Below, piece by piece: positions 5,865 to 14,206 of a stretch of DNA of 17,113 nt (the first letter of the stretch is position 1; each line of letters starts with the position of its first letter). Position numbers and translations under genes: made by a program. Below the pieces are notes generated by a model. That model was given only the letters and a program-made list of their open reading frames with translations, was not told where the DNA came from and ran no database searches. Source of the DNA: Leptolyngbyaceae cyanobacterium CSSed165cm_216 (lineage in GTDB: Bacteria > Cyanobacteriota > Cyanobacteriia > Phormidesmidales > Phormidesmidaceae); NCBI GenBank assembly GCA_007135385.1, contig SLIY01000226.1:1-17113 (forward strand). Reading direction: 5' to 3'.

Positions 5865-6470
5865 ATGATTCTGGTTATTGATAATTACGACAGCTTTACC
5901 TACAACCTGGTGCAGTACCTGGGAGAGCTAGGGCACGAGTTGCCTGTGGCCGCAGACCTCCAGGTGTTTCGCAACGACGATATCACAGTGGCTGAAATTC
6001 GTGCGCTTCGGCCTGACGGCATTGTGATTTCTCCCGGCCCGGGTACCCCCGACGACTCTGGGGTTTCCCTCGAAATCATTCAAACCCTTGGCCCCACCCT
6101 CCCCATTCTGGGCGTCTGCCTAGGCCATCAGAGCATCGGCCAGGTGTTTGGCGGCAATGTAGTCCGCGCCGCCGAACTCATGCACGGCAAAACCTCTCCC
6201 GTGTTCCACACCGGTAAGGGGGTGTTTGCGGGGCTCGAGAACCCCTTTCAGGCCACCCGCTACCACAGCCTGGTGATTGATCGGCCCACCTGCCCTGCGG
6301 TATTAGAGATCACCGCCTGGGTAGAGGACGGCACGATTATGGGCGTGCAGCACCGCGATTACCCCCACCTGCAGGGGGTACAGTTTCACCCTGAAAGCAT
6401 TCTGACCGATGCCGGTAAGCAGCTGCTGCGGAACTTTTTAGTCATGCTACCTGCACCTGTGACGGCGTGA
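5865..6470 (+). CDS. trpG: Glutamine amidotransferase of anthranilate / aminodeoxychorismate synthase
   Basis: This 201-residue class I glutamine amidotransferase supplies ammonia to anthranilate synthase (TrpE) and often also to aminodeoxychorismate synthase (PabB), linking tryptophan and folate synthesis. The triad is Cys85 in LGVCLGHQ and His175/Glu177 in GVQFHPES. It opens with the typical MILVIDNYDSFTYNLVQYL, which fixes the start at ATG 5865 rather than the in-frame TTG 6 bp upstream. The SPGPGTP oxyanion-region motif is at residues 56-62. The gene is preceded by 112 bp without a clear promoter and followed by two hairpins. Whether it serves TrpE, PabB or both cannot be told here, since neither partner is in the window; pabA is the alternative name. 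Confidence 0.95.
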   Translation: MILVIDNYDSFTYNLVQYLGELGHELPVAADLQVFRNDDITVAEIRALRPDGIVISPGPGTPDDSGVSLEIIQTLGPTLPILGVCLGHQSIGQVFGGNVVRAAELMHGKTSPVFHTGKGVFAGLENPFQATRYHSLVIDRPTCPAVLEITAWVEDGTIMGVQHRDYPHLQGVQFHPESILTDAGKQLLRNFLVMLPAPVTA

Positions 6471-6477
6471 AGCCAGC

Positions 6478-6519
6478 AGTTCAGGAGCTAGGAAAGCTCT
6501 GATTCCTGACTCCTGAACT
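6478..6519. repeat. Long inverted repeat after trpG
   Basis: AGTTCAGGAG (6478-6487) pairs perfectly with CTCCTGAACT (6510-6519), and inside it AGGAA pairs with TTCCT around an 8-nt loop. The right arm is built from CTCCTGA-type heptamers, another short cyanobacterial tandem-repeat style. No T-run follows, so it is less convincing as a terminator than the next hairpin, but it could protect the trpG mRNA 3' end. Confidence 0.7.
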
Positions 6520-6548
6520 CCTCTGACCCAATAGTGTTCCGGCTGACG

Positions 6549-6578
6549 TTAGCTCCCCATGGGGGAGCTAATTTCCCT
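6549..6578 (+). terminator. Intrinsic terminator of the ybeY-dgkA-trpG group
   Basis: A perfect 10-bp stem, TTAGCTCCCC (6549-6558) with GGGGAGCTAA (6562-6571), closes a 3-nt loop and is followed by ATTT. The arms are GC-rich at the loop end. The following T-run is short, so strength is uncertain, but the position between trpG and the next gene fits termination. Confidence 0.75.
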
Positions 6579-6671
6579 AATCTGACGACTCAAGACCTGG
6601 CAGAGTCAGCGGAGAGTAGTAAAATATGAGCATGATATTAATGTTTGTAACAGTTCTGTCAGGAGTCAGCC

Positions 6672-8321
6672 ATGGGCCGGAAGCAGGCAATTGTGATTGG
6701 GGCAGGGGTCGGTGGGCTAGCCATGGGCATTCGCCTGCAAAGCCTGGGGTTTGACACCACCATCGTCGAAGCCTTGGATGCCCCTGGGGGACGGGCCTAT
6801 GTACGGCGTATGGATGGCTTTACTTTTGACATGGGTCCCACGGTGATTACGGTGCCCCACTTTATTGAAGAGCTATTTTCCCTAGAGCGCGATCGCGCCG
6901 ACCTGGCCTCCGACGACTTCCCCTCCACTATCGTCGATGAAAATAAGCGGATCAAAGAAGGCATATCCGGTGGCCCCAACACCAGTCGCTACGTGCAGAT
7001 TGTGCCCATTCTGCCCTTCTACCGCATTTACTTTGATGACGGCACCTTCTTCGACTACGACGGTGACGAAGCCCACACCCGAGAACAGATTCTGACCCTG
7101 GGGGAACCCGGCGATCTAGAGGGCTATGAGCGTTTCCATGAGCAGTCCCGAGCCATCTTTGAACGGGGCTTTTTAGAGCTGGGCTACACCCACTTTGGCG
7201 ATCTGGGGACCATGCTGAAGGTGGCCCCCGATCTGCTCAAACTCGATGCGGTGCGCAATCTGTTTCGCTTCAGCAGTCGCTACTTCAAAAGCGACAAGCT
7301 GCGCCAGGTATTTACCTTTGAACCGCTGTTGGTGGGCGGCAACCCCCTCTCGGTGCCTGCCATCTACGCCATGATTCACTTTGTGGAAAAAACCTGGGGT
7401 ATTCACTTCGCCATGGGCGGCACTGGAGCCTTGGTGCAAGGCTTTGTGAAAAAGTTTGAGGATCTGGGGGGGCAAATCAAATACAACGCCCCCGTCAGCC
7501 AGATCAACGTTACCCGCCAGAACGGTAAGAAAGTGACCACGGGAGTCACCCTGGGAGATGGCGTGGTGCTGAATGCCGATGTGGTGGTCTCAAACGCCGA
7601 CTGGTCCACCACCTACGGCAAGCTGATTGACCCTAAATATCGCTTTTGGAACAGCGACCTGCGGGTTAAAGTCGCTCAGCAGTCGATGTCAGTGTTTGTG
7701 CTTTACTTTGGCTTTAAGGCGGATGGCAATGAAGATGAAAAATTACGTCACCACACCATTATCCTCGGGCCTCGCTACGAAGAACTGCTGAAAGATATCT
7801 TTGGTCGCAAGATTTTCCCTCAGGATTTCTCTCAGTACCTACACCTGCCTACCCTGACTGATCCGTCCTTGGCTCCCCCAGGACACCACACGGCCTATAC
7901 TCTGGTGCCCATGCCGAACAATAAGTCGGGCATTAACTGGTCAGAGGTGGGCGATCGCCTGGCCGATGCTGTCTTTACCTATTTAGAAGAGCGGGGCTTC
8001 CTGCCCAACCTGAGAGAGCGACTAGTGTGCCAAAGCTACATCACCCCCGACTATTTTGAGCAGCAGTTGGGGGCTCGTCTGGGCAATGCTTTTGGACTCG
8101 AACCGCTGCTGGTGCAGTCGGCCTTTTTCCGGCCTCACAACCGCAGCGAAGACATCCAGGGGCTCTACCTGGTGGGCGCGGGTACCCAGCCAGGAGCCGG
8201 TACCCCGAGTGTGATGATGTCGGCTAAAATAACGGCTCGCCTGGTAGCCCAAGACTATGATGTCGATGCGGCGATCGTCGGTGGTCAGGCCAGCCCAGAG
8301 CTGAGTCCTCAGCCGGTATAG
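6672..8321 (+). CDS. crtI: CrtI-type carotenoid (phytoene) desaturase
   Basis: This is a 549-residue FAD-dependent desaturase of the bacterial/fungal CrtI family, expected to desaturate phytoene stepwise toward lycopene at the membrane. Residues 8-33 form the dinucleotide fold (VIGAGVGGLAMGIRL, then IVEA), followed by APGGRAY and FDMGPTVIT. A long central region contains FEPLLVGGNP and HFAMGGTGALVQG. The C-terminal flavin motif YLVGAGTQPGAGTPS starts near residue 499. An AGGAG sits 6 nt before ATG 6672. The protein is longer than typical CrtI (about 490-510 aa), mainly through an acidic insertion at about residues 72-106 before PFYRIYF. It is clearly not the plant-type CrtP. CrtD- or CrtN-like desaturases acting on other carotenoids are alternatives that the sequence cannot exclude. 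Confidence 0.82.
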   Translation: MGRKQAIVIGAGVGGLAMGIRLQSLGFDTTIVEALDAPGGRAYVRRMDGFTFDMGPTVITVPHFIEELFSLERDRADLASDDFPSTIVDENKRIKEGISGGPNTSRYVQIVPILPFYRIYFDDGTFFDYDGDEAHTREQILTLGEPGDLEGYERFHEQSRAIFERGFLELGYTHFGDLGTMLKVAPDLLKLDAVRNLFRFSSRYFKSDKLRQVFTFEPLLVGGNPLSVPAIYAMIHFVEKTWGIHFAMGGTGALVQGFVKKFEDLGGQIKYNAPVSQINVTRQNGKKVTTGVTLGDGVVLNADVVVSNADWSTTYGKLIDPKYRFWNSDLRVKVAQQSMSVFVLYFGFKADGNEDEKLRHHTIILGPRYEELLKDIFGRKIFPQDFSQYLHLPTLTDPSLAPPGHHTAYTLVPMPNNKSGINWSEVGDRLADAVFTYLEERGFLPNLRERLVCQSYITPDYFEQQLGARLGNAFGLEPLLVQSAFFRPHNRSEDIQGLYLVGAGTQPGAGTPSVMMSAKITARLVAQDYDVDAAIVGGQASPELSPQPV

Positions 8322-8440
8322 GGGCGGTACTCACGTTATCCAGTTGGCTGGCTGGCCCAAATTAAGGGCAAAGGCGGACGGTTCAAGGTCTACACTAGGC
8401 TAGCAAAGGCTATACGTACGGTGTGGGAGTGAGAAGCAGC

Positions 8441-9214
8441 ATGAAACGGCGAAAACTGTTGGGCTACGCAGGGGCAGGCTTAGGGGTCACCCTCAGCCTA
8501 GGGCTATTGGATAGTCAGCAGCGAGCCCAGGCCCAAGCTAGCCAGGTGACGATTCGCAGCCTCGGCCACACGGCTTTTTTATTTACTGGCGGCGGGCGGC
8601 GGATATTAGTGAATCCGTTTCGACCTGTGGGCTGTACCGCTGGTTTCCCCGATCCAGCGGTGCCTGCCGATATTGTGATGATCAGCAGTCGTCTGTTTGA
8701 TGAAGGCTATCTGGGCAACATTCAGGGGGATCCCCGCGTGTTGACCGACCCTGGTACCTACGATTTTGAGAATCTGCGGATTCAGGGTATTTCTACCCCC
8801 CACGATCGCCAGGGGGGGCGACGGTTTGGCAACAACACCGTCTGGAAATGGACTCAGGGGGGCGTGACGATGGTGCACATGGGCGGTGCTGCTGCCCCTT
8901 TGCGAGTCGAAGAGCAGATTTTGCTGGGCCGTCCCGACATTATGCTGGTGCCCGTGGGCGGTGGCCCCAAAGCCTATACCGCCGAAGAAGCGGTCCAGGC
9001 GGTTCAGGTACTCAGGCCCAAAATCGTCATCCCCACCCACTACCTGACCACCGCCGCCAGTGATAGCTGCGAGCTCGATCCGGTGGATGAGTTTCTAGCC
9101 TTAATGCCTGGGACGCCCGTGACCCGAGCCACTGCTGGTGCTCTGTCAGTGCGCCCCAACGATCTGCCCAGTGAAGGGATGCGGATCCAGGTGTATCAAT
9201 ACCCCAGAGCTTAG
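8441..9214 (+). CDS. Exported metallo-beta-lactamase-fold protein with degenerate metal site
   Basis: The 257-residue protein starts at ATG 8441; an in-frame GTG lies 18 bp upstream. It begins MKRRKLLGYAGAGLG plus a hydrophobic run and AQAQA, which looks like a twin-arginine signal with cleavage near residue 33. The body resembles UlaG-like MBL-fold hydrolases: HTAFLF followed by ILVNPF (residues 43-60), then PADIVMISS. The canonical HxHxDH is absent; the position reads SSRLFDEG (residues 82-89). His121 (STPHD), His146 (VHMGG) and a late IPTHY remain. Proteins of this kind in cyanobacteria are often labelled Zn-dependent hydrolases, but catalysis is doubtful without the first metal ligands. 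It is probably periplasmic or lumenal. The gene is followed 88 bp later by pepP. Confidence 0.75.
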   Translation: MKRRKLLGYAGAGLGVTLSLGLLDSQQRAQAQASQVTIRSLGHTAFLFTGGGRRILVNPFRPVGCTAGFPDPAVPADIVMISSRLFDEGYLGNIQGDPRVLTDPGTYDFENLRIQGISTPHDRQGGRRFGNNTVWKWTQGGVTMVHMGGAAAPLRVEEQILLGRPDIMLVPVGGGPKAYTAEEAVQAVQVLRPKIVIPTHYLTTAASDSCELDPVDEFLALMPGTPVTRATAGALSVRPNDLPSEGMRIQVYQYPRA

Positions 9215-9302
9215 ACGATGGGTGGGTGTGACCTTTAAATCCGCTGCCCTAGCTGCAAAGGTACCCTCCCTATCCCCCATTCCTCCATCCTCCCATTTGC
9301 CT

Positions 9303-10613
9303 ATGTTGCCTCCCTACGCCAATCGTCGTCAACGGGTCATGGACCTGATCGGTAGCGGCACTGCCATCTTTGCCAGTGCCCCCACGGCCGTGATGCACAA
9401 TGATGTGGAGCATCTATTTCGTCAGGACAGCAACTTTTATTACCTGACTGGCTTTAACGAGCCCCAGGCGCTGGCGGTATTGGCCCCCCACCACGAGGAG
9501 CATAAATTTGTGCTGTTTGTGCGGCCCAAAGATCAGGAAAAGGAAACCTGGTCGGGTTATCGGGTCGGGGTCGAGCAGGCCAAGGAACGCTATGGGGCGG
9601 ACGAGGTCTATCCGATCGCTGAATTGGACGAGCACCTACCCAAATATCTGGAAAAGGCCGATCGCCTGTATTATCACCTGGGTCATGATCAGACCTTGAA
9701 TAATAGGGTGCTGCGCCACTGGCAAACGCTGTTGGCCACCTACCAGAAGCGGGGTACTGGCCCGGTGGCGATCGAAGATGCTGGGCTGCTGCTGCAGAGC
9801 CTGCGGCGGGTGAAGTCAGCGGAGGAGTTGGAACTACTGCGACGGGCGATCGCGATTTCTGCTAAAGCCCATAACCAGGCTCGGGCGATCACGGCCCCAG
9901 GCCGGTATGAGTACGAAATCCAGGCAGAGATGGAGCATATCTTTCGCAAAGAAGGGGCGTTGGGACCAGCCTATCCCTCCATCGTCGCCTCGGGGCAGAA
10001 TGCTTGCATCTTGCACTACGTGGAAAATAACCGGCAAATGCAGGCTGGCGATCTGCTGCTGATTGACGCTGGCTGTGCCTACGATTACTACAATGCCGAC
10101 ATTACCCGCACCTTCCCGGTGGGGGGTAAGTTCACAGCCGAGCAGCGAATCTTGTACGAACTGGTGTTAGAGGCCCAACTGAAAGCGATTGAGGCGGTGC
10201 AGCCCGGTGCTCCGTTTAACCAGTTCCACGATGCCGCCACCCGCACCATTACCGCTGGACTGGTGGAGTTGGGATTGCTGCAGGGGCCGGTTGACACCCT
10301 GATTGAAGAGAAAAAACATAAAGCCTTCTTCATGCACGGCACGGGCCACTTTTTAGGCCTGGATGTACACGATGTCGGGGTGTTACGCAATCCCGACAAA
10401 ACCTGGCAACCCTTTGCCGTGGGCAATGTGGTGACGGTAGAGCCCGGCATATACATTTCCCCCAGCTACGAACCGGAAGAGGGCCAGCCCCAGATCGAAG
10501 ATCGCTGGCGAGGCATCGGCATTCGAATTGAAGATGATGTGCTGGTCACCGAAACTGGCCCTGAGGTGCTGACGGCCGCCGTACCTAAGACCGTGGCGGC
10601 GATGGAAGCCTAA
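9303..10613 (+). CDS. pepP: Xaa-Pro aminopeptidase (aminopeptidase P)
   Basis: Aminopeptidase P removes the N-terminal residue from peptides with proline in second position, using two Mn ions in the cytoplasm. The 436-residue protein has the N-terminal creatinase-like domain (YANRRQRVMDLI through about residue 165) and a pita-bread catalytic domain. Metal ligands are visible: Asp255 (LIDAGC), Asp266 (NADITRTF), His349 (HGTGHFLGLDVHD), Glu380 (VEPGIY) and Glu410 (IRIEDDVLV). I chose ATG 9303 because it gives the normal family length (about 440 aa); the frame is open upstream to 9138 but only by overlapping the previous gene. The 40 bases before the start are strikingly pyrimidine-rich (repeated CCTCC/CCCAT) and carry no Shine-Dalgarno sequence. 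Confidence 0.95.
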   Translation: MLPPYANRRQRVMDLIGSGTAIFASAPTAVMHNDVEHLFRQDSNFYYLTGFNEPQALAVLAPHHEEHKFVLFVRPKDQEKETWSGYRVGVEQAKERYGADEVYPIAELDEHLPKYLEKADRLYYHLGHDQTLNNRVLRHWQTLLATYQKRGTGPVAIEDAGLLLQSLRRVKSAEELELLRRAIAISAKAHNQARAITAPGRYEYEIQAEMEHIFRKEGALGPAYPSIVASGQNACILHYVENNRQMQAGDLLLIDAGCAYDYYNADITRTFPVGGKFTAEQRILYELVLEAQLKAIEAVQPGAPFNQFHDAATRTITAGLVELGLLQGPVDTLIEEKKHKAFFMHGTGHFLGLDVHDVGVLRNPDKTWQPFAVGNVVTVEPGIYISPSYEPEEGQPQIEDRWRGIGIRIEDDVLVTETGPEVLTAAVPKTVAAMEA

Positions 10614-11021
10614 GCCCCACAGCTTGGCTTCTGACGGCCCGACATATGTCCAGTGTAGGTTGGGGTCCACTTCGTTTCACCCAACCCTAGTCCAGGATCT
10701 GGGGCTGGGGGCTTCTACTGCTCTGCCAGTCAGGCGGCTCGGGCTGCTGCCTGACCACTTTGGCTACCGTTGAAGCTGAGAAACATGTAGGCATTTTGGG
10801 CGATGGCATCCACGGTTTAGGCTAACGGCATAGATGCTTTTATTGTAGGGGGGCGGCTGGGTAGAAGACCTGCATAAGGTTGCTGAGTAAAGCCCCAGCG
10901 GACGACTCGATTGCTACGCTTTTATCTCGGGTGAAAGTGGCTCTACAATTGCGTGGGTCCTGGCCTACCCTATATAAATGATGGCTAACCGCGCCCCCGG
11001 TACTAGGCCAACCCTCACCGG
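10614..11021. other. Gene-free stretch between pepP and ileS
   Basis: No convincing gene is present. At 10658-10686 an inverted repeat, GGTTGGG with CCCAACC around a loop of 14 nt, resembles dispersed cyanobacterial palindromes and might end the pepP transcript, but no T-run follows. A weaker GCTGGG (10856-10861) / CCCAGC (10894-10899) dyad lies in the middle. TATATAAAT at 10971-10979 could be a -10. An ATG at 10981 opens only 14 codons with no ribosome binding site, so I do not call it a gene. Confidence 0.5.
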
Positions 11022-11050
11022 TTGAATTGACCTGGGCTTTCTCAGATAAT
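11022..11050 (+). promoter_or_regulatory. Candidate promoter of ileS
   Basis: TTGAAT (11022-11027) and GATAAT (11045-11050) are separated by exactly 17 bp, a good sigma-70-type arrangement. Transcription would begin near 11057, giving a leader of about 32 nt before the GTG start. This is a pattern match only. Confidence 0.45.
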
Positions 11051-11088
11051 GGCAGGGGCCATTCTTACCCTTTAGGCAAACTCCGGCT

Positions 11089-13968
11089 GTGACTGACACT
11101 AAAAGCTACAAAGACACCGTTCTGCTGCCCCAGACCCGTTTTGACATGCGGGCTAACGCTACCAAGCGCGAGCCAGAGCTACAGCAGTTTTGGGCTGAGA
11201 ACCAAATTTACGAAACCCTGGCGGCAACCAACCCCGGGGAAGTGTTTGTGCTCCACGATGGGCCGCCCTATGCCAATGGCGACCTACATATTGGTCACGC
11301 CCTCAACAAAATCCTGAAGGACATTATTAATAAGTATCAGCTGCTGCAAGGTCGCCGGGTGCGCTATGTGCCGGGCTGGGATTGTCACGGCTTGCCGATC
11401 GAGCTGAAGGTGCTGCAGGCGATGGATGCCAGGGCCAGAGCTAACCTGACGCCGATTAAATTGCGCTACAAGGCCCGGGCCTTTGCCCTGAAAACGGTAG
11501 ATCGCCAGCGGGAAAGCTTCAAGCGTTATGGGGTCTGGGGGGATTGGCAGCACCCCTACCTGACCCTGACCCCTGAGTATGAGGCGGCCCAGCTTGACGT
11601 GTTTGGCCAGATGTATCTGAAGGGCTACATCTATCGGGGGCTGAAGTCAGTGCACTGGAGCCCCAGTTCCCAAACGGCCTTGGCGGAGGCGGAGTTGGAG
11701 TATCCCGAAGGGCACACCTCCCCGAGCATCTATGCAGCGTTTCCCATGGTCAGTGCGGCTCCTGCAGCCCAGGCCCTAGAGCCTTATCTGGGTGAGTTGG
11801 GGGTGGCGATCTGGACGACGACCCCCTGGACGATTCCGGCTAACCTGGGGGTGGCGGTGAATCCAGAGCTGACCTATGCAGTGGTGGAGGTGGCCTCGGC
11901 TCAGCCGTTTAAGTATTTGGTGATCGCGAAGGATCTGTGCGATCGCATGGCTGACGTCCTGGGCTCTGAACTCACGGTCAAAGCTGAACTGAAGGGGGCT
12001 GATCTAGAGCACTCCACCTATCGCCATCCCCTGTTCGATCGCCAAAGCTCGATTCTGATTGGCGGCGACTATGTGACCACCGAGTCGGGCACTGGCCTGG
12101 TGCACACCGCCCCCGGCCATGGGGAGGAAGACTTTAAGGTGGGTCAGCGCTACGGCCTGCCGGTGCTTTGCCCGGTGGATGAAAAGGGGGACATGACCGA
12201 GGAGGCAGGTCCCTTTGTGGGCCTGAACGTACTCAAGGATGCCAACCCGGCGGTGATTGAGGCCCTAGAAAAGGCGGGGGCACTGCTGAAGCAAGAGCCC
12301 TATGTGCACAAGTATCCCTATGACTGGCGCACCAAAAAGCCCACCATCTATCGGGCCACAGAACAGTGGTTTGCCTCCGTCGAGGGCTTCCGGGACCAGG
12401 CTCTGAAGGCGATCAAGGCGGTGCAGTGGATTCCTGGCCAAGGAGAAAACCGGATTACCGCCATGGTGGGCGATCGCTCTGACTGGTGTATTTCCCGCCA
12501 GCGCACCTGGGGCATGCCGATTCCAGTGTTCTACGACGAGGAAACTGGCGAACCCTTGCTGAATGAAGCCACCCTGGCCCATATCAAGGGGATCTTTGCC
12601 GAAAAGGGTTCTGATGCCTGGTGGGAGCTGCCGGAGGCGGATTTACTGCCCGAGCCCTACCGCAGTAATGGTCGCACCTACCGCAAGGGCACCGACACCA
12701 TGGATGTGTGGTTTGACTCAGGCTCCTCCTGGGCGGCGGTAGCCCAGCAGCGGGACGAACTCCACTACCCAGTTGACATGTACCTGGAAGGGTCGGACCA
12801 GCACCGGGGCTGGTTCCAGTCCAGCCTGCTGACCAGCGTGGCGGTGAATGGCCATGCCCCCTACAAATCCGTGCTCACCCACGGCTTTACCCTAGACGAG
12901 CAGGGTCGCAAAATGAGTAAGTCGGTGGGGAATGTGGTGGACCCGGCGATCGTGATTAACGGCGGCAAAAACCAAAAGCAGGAGCCCCCCTATGGGGCTG
13001 ATGTGCTGCGGCTGTGGGTGTCTTCGGTGGACTATTCCTCCGACGTACCCCTAGGTAGCACCATTCTGAAGCAGATGGCGGATGTGTACCGCAAGATTCG
13101 CAACACCGCCCGCTTCCTGCTGGGTAACCTGCACGATTTTGACCCGGCCCAGGATGCAGTGCCTTACGATCAGCTGCCGGAGCTGGATCGCTACATGCTG
13201 CACCGGATTACCGAGGTGTTTGCGGAAATTAACGACGCCTTCGAGACCTACCAGTTCTTCCGGTTCTTCCAGACGGTGCAGAATTTTTGTGTGGTCGATC
13301 TGTCCAACTTTTATTTGGATGCGGCTAAAGATCGGCTGTACATCAGTGCCGCCGACTCTGGGCGACGGCGCAGCTGTCAGACAGTACTGGCGATCGCGAT
13401 TGAGAACCTGGCTAAAGTGATTGCCCCGGTCCTTTCCCACATGGCCGAAGACATCTGGCAAAACCTGCCCTACCCTACCCCCACCCCGTCGGTGTTCCAG
13501 GCCGGTTGGGCCAAGCTTGATGCCCAGTGGCAGCAGCCGAAGCTAGTGGAACGCTGGAGCCAGTTGCGTACCATCCGCCAGGAGGTGAATAAGGTGCTGG
13601 AACAGGCCCGCAGTGCTAAGGATATTGGCTCCTCCCTGGAGGCCAAGGCGCTGCTGTATGTGGCGGATGCGGAGCTGCGATCGCAACTCGCGGCCCTGAA
13701 CCCCACCGATGCTGTGGCTCCAGACGGCAACCATGTGGATGAGCTACGCTACCTGTTTCTGGTCTCCCAGGTGGAACTGCTGAGCACCCCCGCTCCCCTG
13801 GCGGGCCTCAAGTACCACAGCGAGTCTGACACCCTAAGCATTGGGGTGGTAGACGCGGACGGGCAAAAATGCGACCGCTGCTGGAATTACTCCACCCATG
13901 TGGGGGAGAGCGAGGAACATCCGGCCATCTGCGATCGCTGTGTGGCCGCCCTAGGGGGGACATTCTAA
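11089..13968 (+). CDS. ileS: Isoleucyl-tRNA synthetase
   Basis: IleS charges tRNA-Ile with isoleucine in the cytoplasm and edits misactivated valine. The 959-residue class I synthetase shows the HIGH motif (HIGH, residues 67-70, within NGDLHIGHALNK), a long CP1 editing domain starting near residue 210 and including the TTTPWTIPANLGVAV segment, the KMSKS motif (residues 608-612), an anticodon-binding helical region, and a C-terminal four-cysteine zinc finger (Cys928, Cys931, Cys948, Cys951). This is the bacterial zinc-containing type. The start is GTG 11089, chosen because MTDTKSYKDTVLLPQTRFDM is the usual cyanobacterial N-terminus and no ATG is available there. Length is normal. No T-box is expected or seen. 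Confidence 0.98.
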   Translation: MTDTKSYKDTVLLPQTRFDMRANATKREPELQQFWAENQIYETLAATNPGEVFVLHDGPPYANGDLHIGHALNKILKDIINKYQLLQGRRVRYVPGWDCHGLPIELKVLQAMDARARANLTPIKLRYKARAFALKTVDRQRESFKRYGVWGDWQHPYLTLTPEYEAAQLDVFGQMYLKGYIYRGLKSVHWSPSSQTALAEAELEYPEGHTSPSIYAAFPMVSAAPAAQALEPYLGELGVAIWTTTPWTIPANLGVAVNPELTYAVVEVASAQPFKYLVIAKDLCDRMADVLGSELTVKAELKGADLEHSTYRHPLFDRQSSILIGGDYVTTESGTGLVHTAPGHGEEDFKVGQRYGLPVLCPVDEKGDMTEEAGPFVGLNVLKDANPAVIEALEKAGALLKQEPYVHKYPYDWRTKKPTIYRATEQWFASVEGFRDQALKAIKAVQWIPGQGENRITAMVGDRSDWCISRQRTWGMPIPVFYDEETGEPLLNEATLAHIKGIFAEKGSDAWWELPEADLLPEPYRSNGRTYRKGTDTMDVWFDSGSSWAAVAQQRDELHYPVDMYLEGSDQHRGWFQSSLLTSVAVNGHAPYKSVLTHGFTLDEQGRKMSKSVGNVVDPAIVINGGKNQKQEPPYGADVLRLWVSSVDYSSDVPLGSTILKQMADVYRKIRNTARFLLGNLHDFDPAQDAVPYDQLPELDRYMLHRITEVFAEINDAFETYQFFRFFQTVQNFCVVDLSNFYLDAAKDRLYISAADSGRRRSCQTVLAIAIENLAKVIAPVLSHMAEDIWQNLPYPTPTPSVFQAGWAKLDAQWQQPKLVERWSQLRTIRQEVNKVLEQARSAKDIGSSLEAKALLYVADAELRSQLAALNPTDAVAPDGNHVDELRYLFLVSQVELLSTPAPLAGLKYHSESDTLSIGVVDADGQKCDRCWNYSTHVGESEEHPAICDRCVAALGGTF

Positions 13969-14058
13969 GCAAACTAGTCATCCGATTTCTGACTTACCCC
14001 CTTGACAATGGCCAGAGAACGACTAGAAACCGGGTGGCTGCTGAATGTCACCCCTGAC

Positions 14059-14140
14059 ATATAGTGGGTTTCACATTGGGAACCGCTATATCTGGGATGA
14101 CCTTTTTCAAACAACCTCCCAGGAGAGGTCATGTCACAGA
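14059..14140. repeat. Two adjacent inverted repeats between ileS and the DUF302 gene
   Basis: The first has arms ATATAG (14059-14064) and CTATAT (14086-14091) with inner GGTT/AACC. The second has ATGACCT (14097-14103) and AGGTCAT (14126-14132), extended by outer TCTG/CAGA (14091-14094/14137-14140). Together they look like the remains of a small dispersed palindromic element or a pair of RNA hairpins. They lie downstream of ileS and just before the promoter of the next gene, so either ileS 3'-end formation or regulation is possible. Confidence 0.6.
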
Positions 14141-14150
14141 TCAAACTTTA

Positions 14151-14179
14151 TTGAATTTATAACTATATTCCTATATAAT
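14151..14179 (+). promoter_or_regulatory. Strong candidate promoter of the DUF302 gene
   Basis: TTGAAT (14151-14156), a 17-bp AT-rich spacer and a perfect TATAAT (14174-14179) form a near-consensus sigma-70-type promoter. The DNA from 14145 to 14185 is far more AT-rich than its surroundings. Transcription should begin near 14186, about 20 nt before ATG 14207. Confidence 0.75.
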
Positions 14180-14206
14180 TATATTTGACTCAAAGAAAGG
14201 TGAAGT

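Noticed and set aside
2616..6470. A single tryptophan biosynthesis operon joining trpB and trpG
   Set aside because: The genes are on opposite strands, separated by the repeat mosaic and by ybeY and dgkA, and no other trp gene is present.
9138..9302. N-terminal extension of aminopeptidase P
   Set aside because: It would overlap the preceding MBL-fold gene by 77 bp, has no family similarity, and ATG 9303 gives the normal length and N-terminus.
8441..10613. A carotenoid cluster continuing from crtI
   Set aside because: The next genes are an MBL-fold protein and aminopeptidase P, neither linked to carotenoids; no crtB, crtY or similar gene is seen.
10981..11025. Short leader peptide (14 codons) before ileS
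   Set aside because: It has no Shine-Dalgarno sequence and no run of isoleucine codons, and it would lie upstream of the better promoter at 11022-11050.
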